Assembly (NCBI RefSeq): GCF_963664135.1
Contig: NZ_OY760905.1
Coordinates: 3,312,736-3,376,735 of the forward strand
Reading direction: 5' to 3'
Source: an uncultured Acetobacterium sp.
GTDB taxonomy: Bacteria; Bacillota; Clostridia; Eubacteriales; Eubacteriaceae
DNA length: 64,000 nucleotides
Position 1 is the stretch's first letter. Every line of letters begins with the position of its first letter. A program made the translations under genes and the position numbers. The notes beneath the pieces were generated by a model that ran no database searches, had not been told where the DNA came from, and was given only the letters and a program-made list of their open reading frames with translations. Below, in pieces: positions 8,362 through 17,290 of the stretch.

Positions 8362-8400
8362 AGATACAGGGATGTTATGCTGACACCTGTATCTTTTTTT
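8362..8400 (+). terminator. Terminator of the mod operon
   Basis: A 9-bp stem AGATACAGG/CCTGTATCT with a 15-base loop is followed by T7. Confidence 0.85.
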
Positions 8401-8431
8401 ATTGAAAGATAATGAATTGTGAACGAAGTAG

Positions 8432-8489
8432 TTGTTTTTGCTGAATTTTGAGTTATAATACAATTAAATGCAAATGCAAATCATTTTCG
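8432..8489 (+). promoter_or_regulatory. Promoter and probable Fur-family operator of the metal-uptake operon
   Basis: TTGTTT (8432-8437) and TATAAT (8454-8459) are 16 bases apart. Just downstream, TGCAAAT-C-ATTTTCG (8475-8489) is an imperfect 7-1-7 inverted repeat of the kind bound by Fur, Zur and PerR proteins. A Fur-family gene closes the operon, so autoregulation by metal is the simple reading; the cognate protein is inferred. Confidence 0.55.
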
Positions 8490-8505
8490 TTTGGAGGAAA
8501 AGAGC

Positions 8506-9420
8506 GTGTTCACAAAGAAGTTCAATTTTATCATTGTATTGATGGTTGTTGTTTTAGTTTTAGGTGGCTGTGCATCAAATAAAGAATCAAGTGCAGGGAC
8601 TGACGGGAAAAAAGTGGGGATGACCATCGTGACGTCTTTCTATCCTATGTATGTGTCAACTCTCAATGTTACGAGGGACATTCCCAATGTGAATGTTATT
8701 AATATGACAAAACCGCAAACGGGCTGCCTTCATGATTACCAGCTGACTCCCGAGGATTTGATCACCATTGAAGGAGCGGACGCCTTTGTTGTTAATGGTG
8801 CCGGGATGGAGGCATTTCTGGATGACGTATTAAAACAGCAGCAAGATCTTAAAATTGTTGAAGCCAGTAAGGGCATTGAGCTGATGAAAGATGAATCAGG
8901 CGAAGAGAACCCCCATGTCTGGGTAAGTATCACCAATTCAATCACTCAGGTAAGAAATATTGCTGAACAATTATCGCTGATCGATCCGGAAAATGCCGAA
9001 AAATATAACAGTAATGCAGACGCTTATATTGCCAAATTGGAAGCTTTGAAAGAAAAAATGCATGCCTCGCTTGATCCAATTGGTAATCGCGATATTATCA
9101 CCTTTCATGAAGCGTTCCCATATTTTGCCAAAGAATTTAATCTCAATATTGTTGATGTCATCGAGCGAGAACCGGGAACTGCCCCGACCCCAAAAGAACT
9201 TGAGGCGACCATCAATATCATCAAGGCATCAAAGGTTAAGGCACTTTTTGCCGAGCCGCAATACGAGGCAGCAGCGGCGGAAACCATTGCCAATGAAACA
9301 GGCGCAAAAATTTATTCGCTTGACCCTGGGGTTACCGGAGAAGCGGATGAAACGGCTTACGACGATTACCTGAACGTCATGGAGGCTAATTTAAAATCAC
9401 TGGAAGAGGCATTAAAATAG
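8506..9420 (+). CDS. znuA: Zinc/manganese-type ABC transporter substrate-binding lipoprotein
   Basis: A cluster A-I (ZnuA/TroA) metal-binding protein. The signal peptide ends in lipobox LGGC (Cys22). Conserved metal ligands are seen as LHDYQL, ENPHVWVSI, TFHEAFPYFAKEF and an acidic residue in YSLDPG; the order His, His, His, Asp is that of ZnuA. GTG 8506 is used because GGAGG at 8492-8496 is ten bases upstream; the frame is open from TTG 8491. There is no long His/Asp-rich loop, so zinc and manganese cannot be separated with confidence. The znuC and znuB genes follow without gaps. Confidence 0.85.
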   Translation: MFTKKFNFIIVLMVVVLVLGGCASNKESSAGTDGKKVGMTIVTSFYPMYVSTLNVTRDIPNVNVINMTKPQTGCLHDYQLTPEDLITIEGADAFVVNGAGMEAFLDDVLKQQQDLKIVEASKGIELMKDESGEENPHVWVSITNSITQVRNIAEQLSLIDPENAEKYNSNADAYIAKLEALKEKMHASLDPIGNRDIITFHEAFPYFAKEFNLNIVDVIEREPGTAPTPKELEATINIIKASKVKALFAEPQYEAAAAETIANETGAKIYSLDPGVTGEADETAYDDYLNVMEANLKSLEEALK

Positions 9421-10241
9421 TGGAACAGTTGAAAGAAAAAAATCCTCAAAAAATAAAACCGAATGAAAATCAATGCTCGGGTTTATGCTGTACCAGGGTT
9501 GAGAATTTTTGCGTGAATTTTGGCAATATGAAGGTTCTGGAAGATGTCAATCTACATATTCATTGTGGCGAATTAACAGCGATCATCGGTCCCAATGGTG
9601 GTGGAAAAAGCACCCTTTTAAAAGCCATGCTGGGAGAAGTGCGGCATTCCGGAGAACTGAAGTATCTGGATGAAAAAGATCAGAGCAGCGGACAACCAGT
9701 GATCGGATATGTTCCCCAGCATCTCAGTTTTGATACCGATACACCAACCAGCGTGTTGGATCTTTTTACGGCGTGCAATTCTAATATTCCGGCGTGGTTA
9801 TTAAGCACCAAAAAAATAAAAACTAAGGTTAACGAAAGTCTGGCGGTTACCAAAGCAGAGCATCTTATTAATCGAAGAATCGGGGCATTATCGGGTGGCG
9901 AGCTTCAACGGGTTTTGCTTGCTTTGGCGCTCGACCCGATGCCGGATTTGCTGCTTTTAGATGAACCCGTGTCGGGGATTGACCAGAATGGGCTAGAAGT
10001 TTTTTATGATACGGTTTCAGAAATAAGAAAAAAATATGATTTGTCAATTATTCTGGTTTCTCATGATTTGGATCTTGTGGAAAAGTATGCCGATCGGGTT
10101 ATTTTATTAAATGGCACCGTTTTATGCAGCGGATCTGCAAAAGCGGTTTTCAATGATCCGATTACCGCAAAAATATTTGGCTTGACCTGGTTTAAAAACA
10201 GATCCAGCGATCAGGGAAAGGATGACGAGGTCAGTAAATGA
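9420..10241 (+). CDS. znuC: Zinc/manganese-type ABC transporter ATP-binding protein
   Basis: ABC ATPase with Walker A GPNGGGKST near residue 57, signature LSGGELQR, Walker B LLLLDEPVSGID and H-loop VSHDLDL. The GTG start at 9420 shares its first base with the znuA stop and has GGAAGAGG upstream. The N-terminal extension of about 30 residues contains a CSGLCC motif before the ABC domain, not usual in ZnuC; this may be a metal-sensing or Fe-S-like decoration or simply variation. It overlaps znuB by four bases. Confidence 0.87.
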   Translation: MEQLKEKNPQKIKPNENQCSGLCCTRVENFCVNFGNMKVLEDVNLHIHCGELTAIIGPNGGGKSTLLKAMLGEVRHSGELKYLDEKDQSSGQPVIGYVPQHLSFDTDTPTSVLDLFTACNSNIPAWLLSTKKIKTKVNESLAVTKAEHLINRRIGALSGGELQRVLLALALDPMPDLLLLDEPVSGIDQNGLEVFYDTVSEIRKKYDLSIILVSHDLDLVEKYADRVILLNGTVLCSGSAKAVFNDPITAKIFGLTWFKNRSSDQGKDDEVSK

Positions 10242-11083
10242 TGCTTAATTTATGGTTCGATTTTATTGGGTTCCTGCTGCCCTTTCAATGGGCGGGACAT
10301 GATTTTATGAAAAGTGCCTTACTGGCGATCCTCCTCATTACCCCCCTTTTTGGTTTGCTGGGAACGATGATTGTCAGCAATAAGATGGCTTTTTTTTCGG
10401 ATGCTTTAGGCCATGGTGCATTTACCGGCATCGCCATTGGGTCTTTGATTGGGTTAATCAGCCCGACGATGGCAGCTGTTATTTTTTCAATTATTTTTGC
10501 TTTGATTATAACAGTTATAAAAAATAGAAGCCGCGCTTCAACGGATACAATCATTGGGGTGTTCTCTTCAATTGCCATTGCTTTGGGGCTGGTGTTGATG
10601 TCATTCGGGGGTAGTTTCAACAAGTATTCATCCTATTTGATTGGCGATTTGCTAAGCATATCACCGACAGAAATTTTGATTTTAACCATAGTGTTTATTA
10701 TTGTGATTGCCCTGTGGGTGATTATTTTCAACAAACTGCTAATGGTAAGTATCAATCAATCCCTGGCCCGAAGCAGAGGTGTAAATACCCTGCTGATTGA
10801 GATCGTATTTACCGCGATGATTGCGGTTATCGTAACGATTTCAATTCAGTGGGTGGGACTTTTGATTATTAATTCCCTGTTGGTATTGCCAGCGGCAGGA
10901 GCGAGAAATATAACAAAAAATGTCAGGCAATATACACTGGTAGCGACTATCATTGCCGTTTTTTCCGGTGTGAGTGGTTTGATTGCCTCATACTATTTAA
11001 ATACTGCAACTGGTGCGACGATTGTATTAGTAGCTGGAATTATTTTCTTCTTAACACTCATATTTAAAAATAAATTTGATTAG
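10238..11083 (+). CDS. znuB: Zinc/manganese-type ABC transporter permease
   Basis: An ABC-3 family permease of 281 residues with eight or more hydrophobic helices, including the conserved KMAFFSDALGHGAFTG segment and LLVLPAAGARN near residue 216, which are signatures of ZnuB/TroC/MntB. It overlaps znuC by four bases (ATGA). The Fur-family regulator begins 45 bases after its stop. Confidence 0.88.
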   Translation: MMLNLWFDFIGFLLPFQWAGHDFMKSALLAILLITPLFGLLGTMIVSNKMAFFSDALGHGAFTGIAIGSLIGLISPTMAAVIFSIIFALIITVIKNRSRASTDTIIGVFSSIAIALGLVLMSFGGSFNKYSSYLIGDLLSISPTEILILTIVFIIVIALWVIIFNKLLMVSINQSLARSRGVNTLLIEIVFTAMIAVIVTISIQWVGLLIINSLLVLPAAGARNITKNVRQYTLVATIIAVFSGVSGLIASYYLNTATGATIVLVAGIIFFLTLIFKNKFD

Positions 11084-11128
11084 AGTAAGCTGGGTCAGTT
11101 TACCAATAACCATGAAATGAGGATTACT

Positions 11129-11572
11129 GTGAACAAAACATCAACCCACAAAGAAATGTTGAAAGATCGTGGTTTAAAGAACACCAAGCATCGCAATTCA
11201 ATATTAAGTATATTCGAAGAAAGCGCTCAGCCATTAACGGCTGAGCAAATCTATACAGAACTTGCAAATCAGAATACGGCGATAAATTTATCAACGATTT
11301 ACCGGATTTTAAAAACCCTAACCGAGAAGGAAATAATCATAAAAACAACAATAGAAGGTGATAACAAAGCCTTATTTGAGTTGAATAGCGATGAGCACCG
11401 GCACCATCTTGTCTGCATTGAGTGTAAAGAAATAACCATGGTTGATGAATGCCCCTTTGAAGAATATGAAAAAAGGCTGAAAGAAAAAATGGGCTTTACA
11501 ATACTTGGTCATAAACTGGAAATTTATGGAGTTTGCAACCGTTGTAAGGAAAAAGCAGATGGAAACAAATAA
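11129..11572 (+). CDS. Fur-family metal-dependent transcriptional regulator
   Basis: The winged helix is evident in TAEQIYTELANQNTAINLSTIYRILKTL (in sections of the first 75 residues), and the metal-binding half has ELNSDEHRHHLVCIECKE and CNRCKEK, i.e. the two CxxC pairs of the structural zinc site plus the HxHH sensor ligands. GTG 11129 is preferred because TGAGGA sits six bases upstream; ATG 11117 is in frame with no good ribosome site. Co-location with znuACB points to Zur- or Mnt-type control, although PerR and Fur cannot be excluded from sequence alone. Confidence 0.85.
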   Translation: MNKTSTHKEMLKDRGLKNTKHRNSILSIFEESAQPLTAEQIYTELANQNTAINLSTIYRILKTLTEKEIIIKTTIEGDNKALFELNSDEHRHHLVCIECKEITMVDECPFEEYEKRLKEKMGFTILGHKLEIYGVCNRCKEKADGNK

Positions 11573-11681
11573 AACGGGAATAAACCAATCCCGTTGAGGT
11601 TGAAATCATTGTTTAAGGATAAGAAATAAAGGTAGAGATGAAATGAGAACGGCCAGAGTTTTACAAATTTAAAAATTTTGC

Positions 11682-11709
11682 TTGACATATTATTATGTTA
11701 TAATATAAT
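11682..11709 (+). promoter_or_regulatory. Promoter of the ArsR/CoA-disulfide-reductase operon
   Basis: TTGACA (11682-11687), 16-base spacer, TATAAT (11704-11709), about 43 bases before the ArsR start. The spacer and -10 form an AT-rich imperfect inverted repeat (CATATTATTATG...TATAATATAATG), a typical position for an ArsR-family operator. Confidence 0.6.
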
Positions 11710-11751
11710 GGTATTGTGATTAACTTAACATAGTTGATTGGAGAAATTCAA

Positions 11752-12039
11752 ATGGAAATGAAACCAAAAGATTGTGACGAACAGGCGGAAATTTTGAAAA
11801 TTTTGGGAAATCCAGTTAGACTTTGCATTGTCAGAGGTCTGATAAAAAAAGGAAGCTGCAATGTAACCTATATGGAAGAATGTCTGGGGGTATCACAATC
11901 GTCCATTTCTCAACACTTGGGAAAATTAAAAAGTGCTGGGATTGTTAAAGGATATCGGTCTGGAACTGAAATCTATTATGAAGTGATATCCAAAAGTGCA
12001 AAAAAAATAATTAATGCAATATATGAGGAGGAAGATTGA
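11752..12039 (+). CDS. ArsR-family transcriptional regulator
   Basis: A 95-residue winged-helix protein: EILKILGNPVRLCIVRGL, then the recognition helix CLGVSQSSISQHLGKLKSAGIV and the wing YRSGTEIYYEV. The classical arsenic motif ELCVCDL is absent; instead single Cys residues occur near positions 8, 25, 36 and 44. Spaced cysteines and the downstream sulfane-sulfur enzyme suggest a persulfide or disulfide sensor of the SqrR/BigR kind, but this is inference. ATG 11752 has GGAGA seven bases upstream; the frame extends back to TTG 11734. Its stop touches the next start (TGATG). Confidence 0.82.
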   Translation: MEMKPKDCDEQAEILKILGNPVRLCIVRGLIKKGSCNVTYMEECLGVSQSSISQHLGKLKSAGIVKGYRSGTEIYYEVISKSAKKIINAIYEEED

Positions 12040-14540
12040 TGAAAAAGATTTTGATTGTTGGGGGCGTCGCCGGTGGTGCGACTGCGGCAGCCCGATTACG
12101 ACGTTTAAGTGAAGAGGATGAGATCATCTTGTTTGAACGGGATGAATACATCTCATTTGCCAATTGTGGTCTGCCCTATTATATCGGGGATGTAATTAAG
12201 GATCGCAAAAAACTATTGGTGCAAACCGTTGAAGGGATGTCCAAACGTTTTAACCTGGATATTCGCAATTTCAGTGAAGTGATTGCCATTGATCCGGTTG
12301 CCAAAACCGTTGAAGTGAAAAATCATCAAACCGGAAAAACATATAGCGAAACCTATGACAAGCTGATTTTATCACCGGGGGCAAAACCCATTGCACCACC
12401 GATTCCCGGGTTGTCAGAAGCAAAAAATGTTTTAACTTTACGAAACATCCCGGATACTGATAAAATTAAAGCCGTTGTTGACAGTGGCAAGGTGCGCCGG
12501 GCGGTGGTCATCGGCGGCGGTTTTATTGGTGTGGAAATGGCCGAGAATCTCCAGGAACTGGGCGCTAATGTTACCCTGGTGGAAAAAATGAATCAGGTGT
12601 TAAAACCGTTAGATTTTGAAATGGCGCAGCTGGTCCATCAGGAAATCAATGCCAATTGTGTCAATCTCATCTTAGAAGATGGGGTGGATCATTTCCAGAA
12701 AGAAGGAACCGAAGTGGTTCTCGAAAGCGGCCGCGTGCTGGAAGCCGATCTGGTCATTTTAGCCATTGGCGTTGTTCCAGAAAATGGGCTGGCCAAGCAG
12801 GCAAATCTGAAGTGTGGACCTCGGGGTCACATCGTGACAACTGAAAATTATGAAGTGTTTAATGCCGAAGGCGACACTGTTGATCCGGATATTTTTGCCA
12901 TCGGTGATGCGATTGAGGTAAAAGATTTTGTTACTGGGAATCAAACGGCCATCCCGCTGGCTTGGCCGGCTAATCGACAGGGACGAGTCGTTGCGGATTA
13001 CATCAATGGAAAAACGGTTCGTAATTTGGGCATTCAGGGAACGGCAGTGGCAAAGGTATTTAACAAAACGATTGCCTCAACCGGAAATAATGCTGCCCAA
13101 CTGGATATGAAAAAAGTTGACTATCAAATTGTGGTCGCTCATCGAGCCAATCATGCTGGCTATTATCCCCATTCAACTAACATTGCCTTAAAGTTGTTGT
13201 ATGATCCCAAAACCCTTAAAATTCTCGGTGCTCAGGCTGTTGGACAGGATGGCACTGAAAAACGGATTGATGTGATTGCCTCAGCCATGAAAATGGGGGC
13301 GACGGTTCTGGATCTTCAAGACTTTGAACTCTGTTATGCACCACCCTTCTCATCTGCTAAAGATCCGGTCAATATCCTCGGCTATATTGCTGAAAATATT
13401 GAAGACGGTGTGTACAAAACCGTTGAGTGGTATGAAATTGACGATGTTATCGCCAAAGGCGGATTTTTATTGGATGTGCGATCACCGGTTGAAGTCAGTG
13501 CCGGTGCCATCAAAGGAGCCGTCAATATTGAACTGGATAGTTTAAGAGATCGAATTGCTGAAATTCCTATTGCCAAGGATGCTCCCATTTATGTGACCTG
13601 TCAGGTGGGACAACGGGCCTACCTTGCCATTCGGATATTAAAAGGCAACGGCTTTACCAATATATACAATCTGGCTGGGGGCTACAGCACTTATAAAACA
13701 GCTCATTACAAGCTGGCCGAACTAAACTTTACTGTGGGCGAGTGCATTGCTAAAAAAGATGACTCTGATGATGGAGATATCGATCAGGGTGGAAAAGGAA
13801 ACGACGTGATTAAGAAAAAAGTTGATGTAACTGGACTTCAATGTCCAGGGCCGCTGATGGCCACCTATGATGCCATAAAAAGCGTGGACTCAGGCGATCT
13901 GGTGCAGATTATCGCAACCGATTTTGGTTTTGTCAGTGATATTAAAAGTTGGTGTGAAACAAACGGTCATACCTTAGTATCTCAGGAAACCGAAGGAAAA
14001 AGCTATATCAGTGTGATCCGTAAAGGTAATGAAGGGGAAGCTTGCAGTTTGATGCCCACAGTTTCAACCCAGAAAAATGCTACTCTGGTAGTTTTTAGCG
14101 GCGAACTGGATAAGGTTTTGGCATCGATGATTATTGCCCAGGGCGCAGCCGCTCAGGGAAAGAATGTCACCCTCTTTTTCACCTTCTGGGGACTCAATGC
14201 TCTTAGGAAAAGAGATGGTAAAGGACATAACAAAACCTTTATTGAAAAAATGTTTGGCGCAATGATGCCCAAAGGCGCTGTAAAACTGCCACTTTCAACA
14301 ATGAATATGTTGGGTGCCGGTCCCGCCATGATTAAAGGAATTATGAAAAAGAAACATGTGGATGATCTGGATACGATGATCAAAAAAGCGCAAAATGCTG
14401 GGGTGCGTTTTATCGCCTGCACCATGAGTATGGACCTGATGGGGATAAAAGAAGAGGAACTCATTGAGGGTATTGAATATGCCGGTGTGGGAACCTACAT
14501 CGCCAGCAATGAAAATGCCGGAACGACTTTATTCGTCTGA
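12039..14540 (+). CDS. Four-domain CoA-disulfide reductase / rhodanese / TusA / DsrE-like fusion
   Basis: An 833-residue multidomain sulfur-transfer flavoprotein. Residues 1-445 are a pyridine nucleotide-disulfide oxidoreductase of the CoA-disulfide/persulfide reductase class: FAD-binding VGGVAGGATAAARLRRL, the redox Cys43 in ISFANCGLPYYIGD, NAD site VIGGGFIGVEMAENL and IFAIGDAIEV. Residues about 455-555 are a rhodanese domain with active loop VTCQVGQRAY. Residues about 595-670 are TusA-like (LQCPGPLM). The last 150 residues are a DsrE/DsrF/DrsH-like domain (VVFSGELDKVLASMIIAQG). Together they could take a persulfide, move it along three sulfur carriers and reduce it. It is translationally coupled to the ArsR gene. 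Enzymes of this composite type are known in clostridia, but the physiological substrate is not. Confidence 0.88.
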   Translation: MKKILIVGGVAGGATAAARLRRLSEEDEIILFERDEYISFANCGLPYYIGDVIKDRKKLLVQTVEGMSKRFNLDIRNFSEVIAIDPVAKTVEVKNHQTGKTYSETYDKLILSPGAKPIAPPIPGLSEAKNVLTLRNIPDTDKIKAVVDSGKVRRAVVIGGGFIGVEMAENLQELGANVTLVEKMNQVLKPLDFEMAQLVHQEINANCVNLILEDGVDHFQKEGTEVVLESGRVLEADLVILAIGVVPENGLAKQANLKCGPRGHIVTTENYEVFNAEGDTVDPDIFAIGDAIEVKDFVTGNQTAIPLAWPANRQGRVVADYINGKTVRNLGIQGTAVAKVFNKTIASTGNNAAQLDMKKVDYQIVVAHRANHAGYYPHSTNIALKLLYDPKTLKILGAQAVGQDGTEKRIDVIASAMKMGATVLDLQDFELCYAPPFSSAKDPVNILGYIAENIEDGVYKTVEWYEIDDVIAKGGFLLDVRSPVEVSAGAIKGAVNIELDSLRDRIAEIPIAKDAPIYVTCQVGQRAYLAIRILKGNGFTNIYNLAGGYSTYKTAHYKLAELNFTVGECIAKKDDSDDGDIDQGGKGNDVIKKKVDVTGLQCPGPLMATYDAIKSVDSGDLVQIIATDFGFVSDIKSWCETNGHTLVSQETEGKSYISVIRKGNEGEACSLMPTVSTQKNATLVVFSGELDKVLASMIIAQGAAAQGKNVTLFFTFWGLNALRKRDGKGHNKTFIEKMFGAMMPKGAVKLPLSTMNMLGAGPAMIKGIMKKKHVDDLDTMIKKAQNAGVRFIACTMSMDLMGIKEEELIEGIEYAGVGTYIASNENAGTTLFV

Positions 14541-14582
14541 TCCATTCATTATGACTGACTAAGTTAATAATATATTTTAATG

Positions 14583-14615
14583 AAGCGACAGAAAGTAAAT
14601 TTCTGTCGCTTTTAA
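14583..14615 (+). terminator. Terminator after the four-domain flavoprotein gene
   Basis: A 12-bp perfect stem AAGCGACAGAAA/TTTCTGTCGCTT with a 5-base loop ends in TT. The 200 bases that follow, up to the next gene, show no clear feature except AT-rich sequence. Confidence 0.8.
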
Positions 14616-14824
14616 ATTTATTAAAAGAGGAATAGTGTCATATATGAATTCAGATCGGATTATTTTATTAAATCAAAAACCGATTTAATGATGGGATTTT
14701 TGCAGTTATAAAAGAGCAAAAATTTTACCAATCTGTTGAGGGATCAACTAATGATTAAAATTCATGCATATTTGATAAGAAATGAGGTATATACTTAAAG
14801 TAGGAAAACTACGGAGGTTTCATT

Positions 14825-15400
14825 ATGAAAAAACCCTTTATAAATCCACCCAAAAGAATTCCCTTTTTACTTAAAATGGGATTGTATATAGCAAAAAAAG
14901 AAACCGGTAAAGACTTGATGCCAGCGCGTCTATTAACGTGGTATCCGAGAGCTGCCATCGGTTCTGGTGTATTGGAAATGATGACTGCAAAAGGGAAAGA
15001 TAATCAGGAGATTCGGCTGCTTAATTTGGTCAGGCTCCAGGCATCATTGATCTGTTCCTGTTCGTTTTGCATTGACATGAACGCTGTCGGGATCGTCAAA
15101 AATGGGATAACGGAGGAAGAGTTATTAGTTTTGCAAGGCAAACGAGCGGTGCAATCTGTTCACACATTCACCCTACGCGAGCTGTTGGCTCTTGAATATG
15201 CCATCTGCTTGTCAAGTACACCACCAGATCTTACTGAAAAATTCATTGAAAACTTAATCAGAGAATTCACTGAAAAAGAAATCGTGATGTTGGCAAGTAC
15301 CATTGCAAGTGTCAATTATTGGGCGAGGTTGAATCAGGGGTTAGGGATACCACCAGCAGGATTCAGTGACCACTGTTTGCTCTATAATAACAATAAATAA
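14825..15400 (+). CDS. Carboxymuconolactone decarboxylase/AhpD-like family protein
   Basis: A 191-residue all-helical protein with the AhpD/CMD hallmark ICSCSFCIDMN, giving a CxxC pair (Cys79, Cys82) followed by the expected acidic and His/Asn-type positions. Members act as small thiol peroxidase partners or decarboxylases. GGAGG precedes ATG 14825. It lies between two nearly identical CoA-disulfide reductase genes, which makes a thiol redox role more likely than aromatic metabolism. It is separated from the upstream gene by a terminator and from the next by only 35 bases. Confidence 0.75.
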   Translation: MKKPFINPPKRIPFLLKMGLYIAKKETGKDLMPARLLTWYPRAAIGSGVLEMMTAKGKDNQEIRLLNLVRLQASLICSCSFCIDMNAVGIVKNGITEEELLVLQGKRAVQSVHTFTLRELLALEYAICLSSTPPDLTEKFIENLIREFTEKEIVMLASTIASVNYWARLNQGLGIPPAGFSDHCLLYNNNK

Positions 15401-15435
15401 AATTTTTGGTTTATATCATTAAAGGAGGAAGTTTA

Positions 15436-17142
15436 ATGAAAAAGATAGTAATTGTCGGCGGTGTCGCCGGCGGAGCAACAGCTGCTGCGCGATTGCGTCG
15501 GTTAAGTGAGAACGATGAGATTATTCTGTTTGAACGGGATGAGTACATCTCATTTGCCAATTGCGGTTTGCCCTATTATATTGGGGATGTGATCAGGGAT
15601 CGAAATAAACTGCTGGTTCAGACCGTGGCAGGAATGTCCAAACGGTTTAATCTGGATATTCGGAATTTCAGCGAAGTGACTTTCATCGATACGATTGGTA
15701 AAACGGTGGAAGTCAAAAACCATCAGACCGGAGAAACGTATCGGGAAAGTTATGACAAACTGATTCTGTCACCCGGGGCCAAGCCCATTGCACCCCCGAT
15801 TCCCGGACTGTCCGAAGCCTCCAATGTGCTGACTCTGCGAAACATTCCTGATACTGATAAAATAAAAAAAGTGATCGACAACGGCAAGGTGAAACGGGCA
15901 GTCGTCATTGGCGGCGGTTTCATTGGCGTTGAAATGGCCGAGAACCTGCGGGGTCTGGGCATCAATGTCACCCTGGTGGAAAAACTGAACCAGGTGATGA
16001 AACCATTGGATTTTGAAATGGCACAACTTGTCCATCAGGAACTCAATGCCCATGGGGTCAATCTGATTCTGGAAGATGGGGTTGATCATTTTCAGGATCG
16101 AGGAACTGAAGTAGTTTTGGAAAGCGGCAGGGTGCTGGCGGCTGATCTGGTGATTCTGGCCATTGGTGTCATTCCTGAAAATGGCCTGGCCAAAAGTGCG
16201 AACCTCAAATGCGGTCCCCGCGGTCATATTGTCACCACCGAAAACTACGAAGTTTTGAACGCTGAAAATGACGCCGTCAATTCGGATATTTTTGCCATCG
16301 GCGATGCCATCGAAGTGAAAGATTTTGTCACCGGCCATCAGACTGCCATCGCATTGGCATGGCCGGCCAACCGTCAGGGTCGGGTGGTTGCGGATTACAT
16401 CAATGGGAAAACCATCCGCAATGTCGGAATTCAGGGAACGGCGGTGGCGAAAGTATTCAACAAGGTCATCGCTGCGACCGGAAACAATGCTGCCCAGCTG
16501 ACGATGAAAAAAATCCCCTATCAGGTGGTGGTTGCCCATCGGTCCAATCATGCTGGCTATTATCCGAACGCCACTAACATTGCACTCAAACTGCTGTATG
16601 ATCCCAAAACAATGAAAATACTGGGGGCTCAGGCCGTCGGTCAGGAAGGCACTGAAAAGCGGATTGATGTCATTGCCTCCGCCATGAAAATGGGGGCCAC
16701 CGTTTTGGATCTTCAGGACTTTGAGCTTTGTTATGCGCCGCCCTTCTCATCAGCAAAAGATCCGGTAAATGTTCTGGGTTATATTGCTGAAAATATCATT
16801 GATGGGGTTTACAAAACCGTTGAGTGGTATGAAATCGACGAAATCGTCGCCACTGGTGGCTTCCTGTTGGATGTCCGCTCGCCGGGTGAAGTCAGAGCTG
16901 GCGGCATTAACGGTGCAGTCAATATTGAACTGGATGCGTTACGAAACCGGATCGATGAAATTCCCATTGCCAAAGATGCCCCAATCTATGTCACCTGTCA
17001 GGTGGGTCAGCGGACCTATTATGCCATTCGTATTTTACAAGGCAACGGCTTCACTAATATTTACAATTTAGCCGGGGGCTACAGCACCTATCAAACAGCC
17101 CATTACAAATTGGCTGAACTGGATTTTACCGTCGGCGAGTGA
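15436..17142 (+). CDS. CoA-disulfide reductase-rhodanese protein (two-domain paralogue)
   Basis: This 568-residue protein is a close copy of the first 560 residues of the protein at 12039-14540: the FAD motif, Cys43 motif ISFANCGLPYYIGD, NAD site and rhodanese loop VTCQVGQRTY are all conserved. It stops at the point where the other protein enters the linker to TusA, so it lacks the TusA and DsrE domains. ATG 15436 follows AAAGGAGG; the open frame begins 30 bases earlier. The two genes clearly arose by duplication; codon differences are mostly synonymous, indicating purifying selection rather than a very recent copy. Confidence 0.87.
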   Translation: MKKIVIVGGVAGGATAAARLRRLSENDEIILFERDEYISFANCGLPYYIGDVIRDRNKLLVQTVAGMSKRFNLDIRNFSEVTFIDTIGKTVEVKNHQTGETYRESYDKLILSPGAKPIAPPIPGLSEASNVLTLRNIPDTDKIKKVIDNGKVKRAVVIGGGFIGVEMAENLRGLGINVTLVEKLNQVMKPLDFEMAQLVHQELNAHGVNLILEDGVDHFQDRGTEVVLESGRVLAADLVILAIGVIPENGLAKSANLKCGPRGHIVTTENYEVLNAENDAVNSDIFAIGDAIEVKDFVTGHQTAIALAWPANRQGRVVADYINGKTIRNVGIQGTAVAKVFNKVIAATGNNAAQLTMKKIPYQVVVAHRSNHAGYYPNATNIALKLLYDPKTMKILGAQAVGQEGTEKRIDVIASAMKMGATVLDLQDFELCYAPPFSSAKDPVNVLGYIAENIIDGVYKTVEWYEIDEIVATGGFLLDVRSPGEVRAGGINGAVNIELDALRNRIDEIPIAKDAPIYVTCQVGQRTYYAIRILQGNGFTNIYNLAGGYSTYQTAHYKLAELDFTVGE

Positions 17143-17219
17143 TATTGGCCGATACGATTTGTTGTGAAAGACCACCATAGCGAGGCTTATCGCATATTTT
17201 GCATCAGAATCAATTAAAA

Positions 17220-17260
17220 AACAGGGGTTGTAGATGATCACGCGCAACTCCTGTTTTATA
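17220..17260. terminator. Terminator between the flavoprotein gene and the convergent methyltransferase gene
   Basis: AACAGGGGTTG/CAACTCCTGTT form an 11-bp stem (one mismatch), flanked by A-rich sequence on the left and TTTT on the right, so it can serve both converging genes. Confidence 0.75.
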
Positions 17261-17290
17261 AAATTGTAATGTCAACGTTTATGGGAACGA

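Noticed and set aside
15769..16551. A 260-codon open frame on the minus strand inside the second CoA-disulfide reductase gene
   Set aside because: It is antisense to a protein with intact FAD, NAD and catalytic motifs, and is an effect of codon bias; its own sequence has no recognisable domain or ribosome site.
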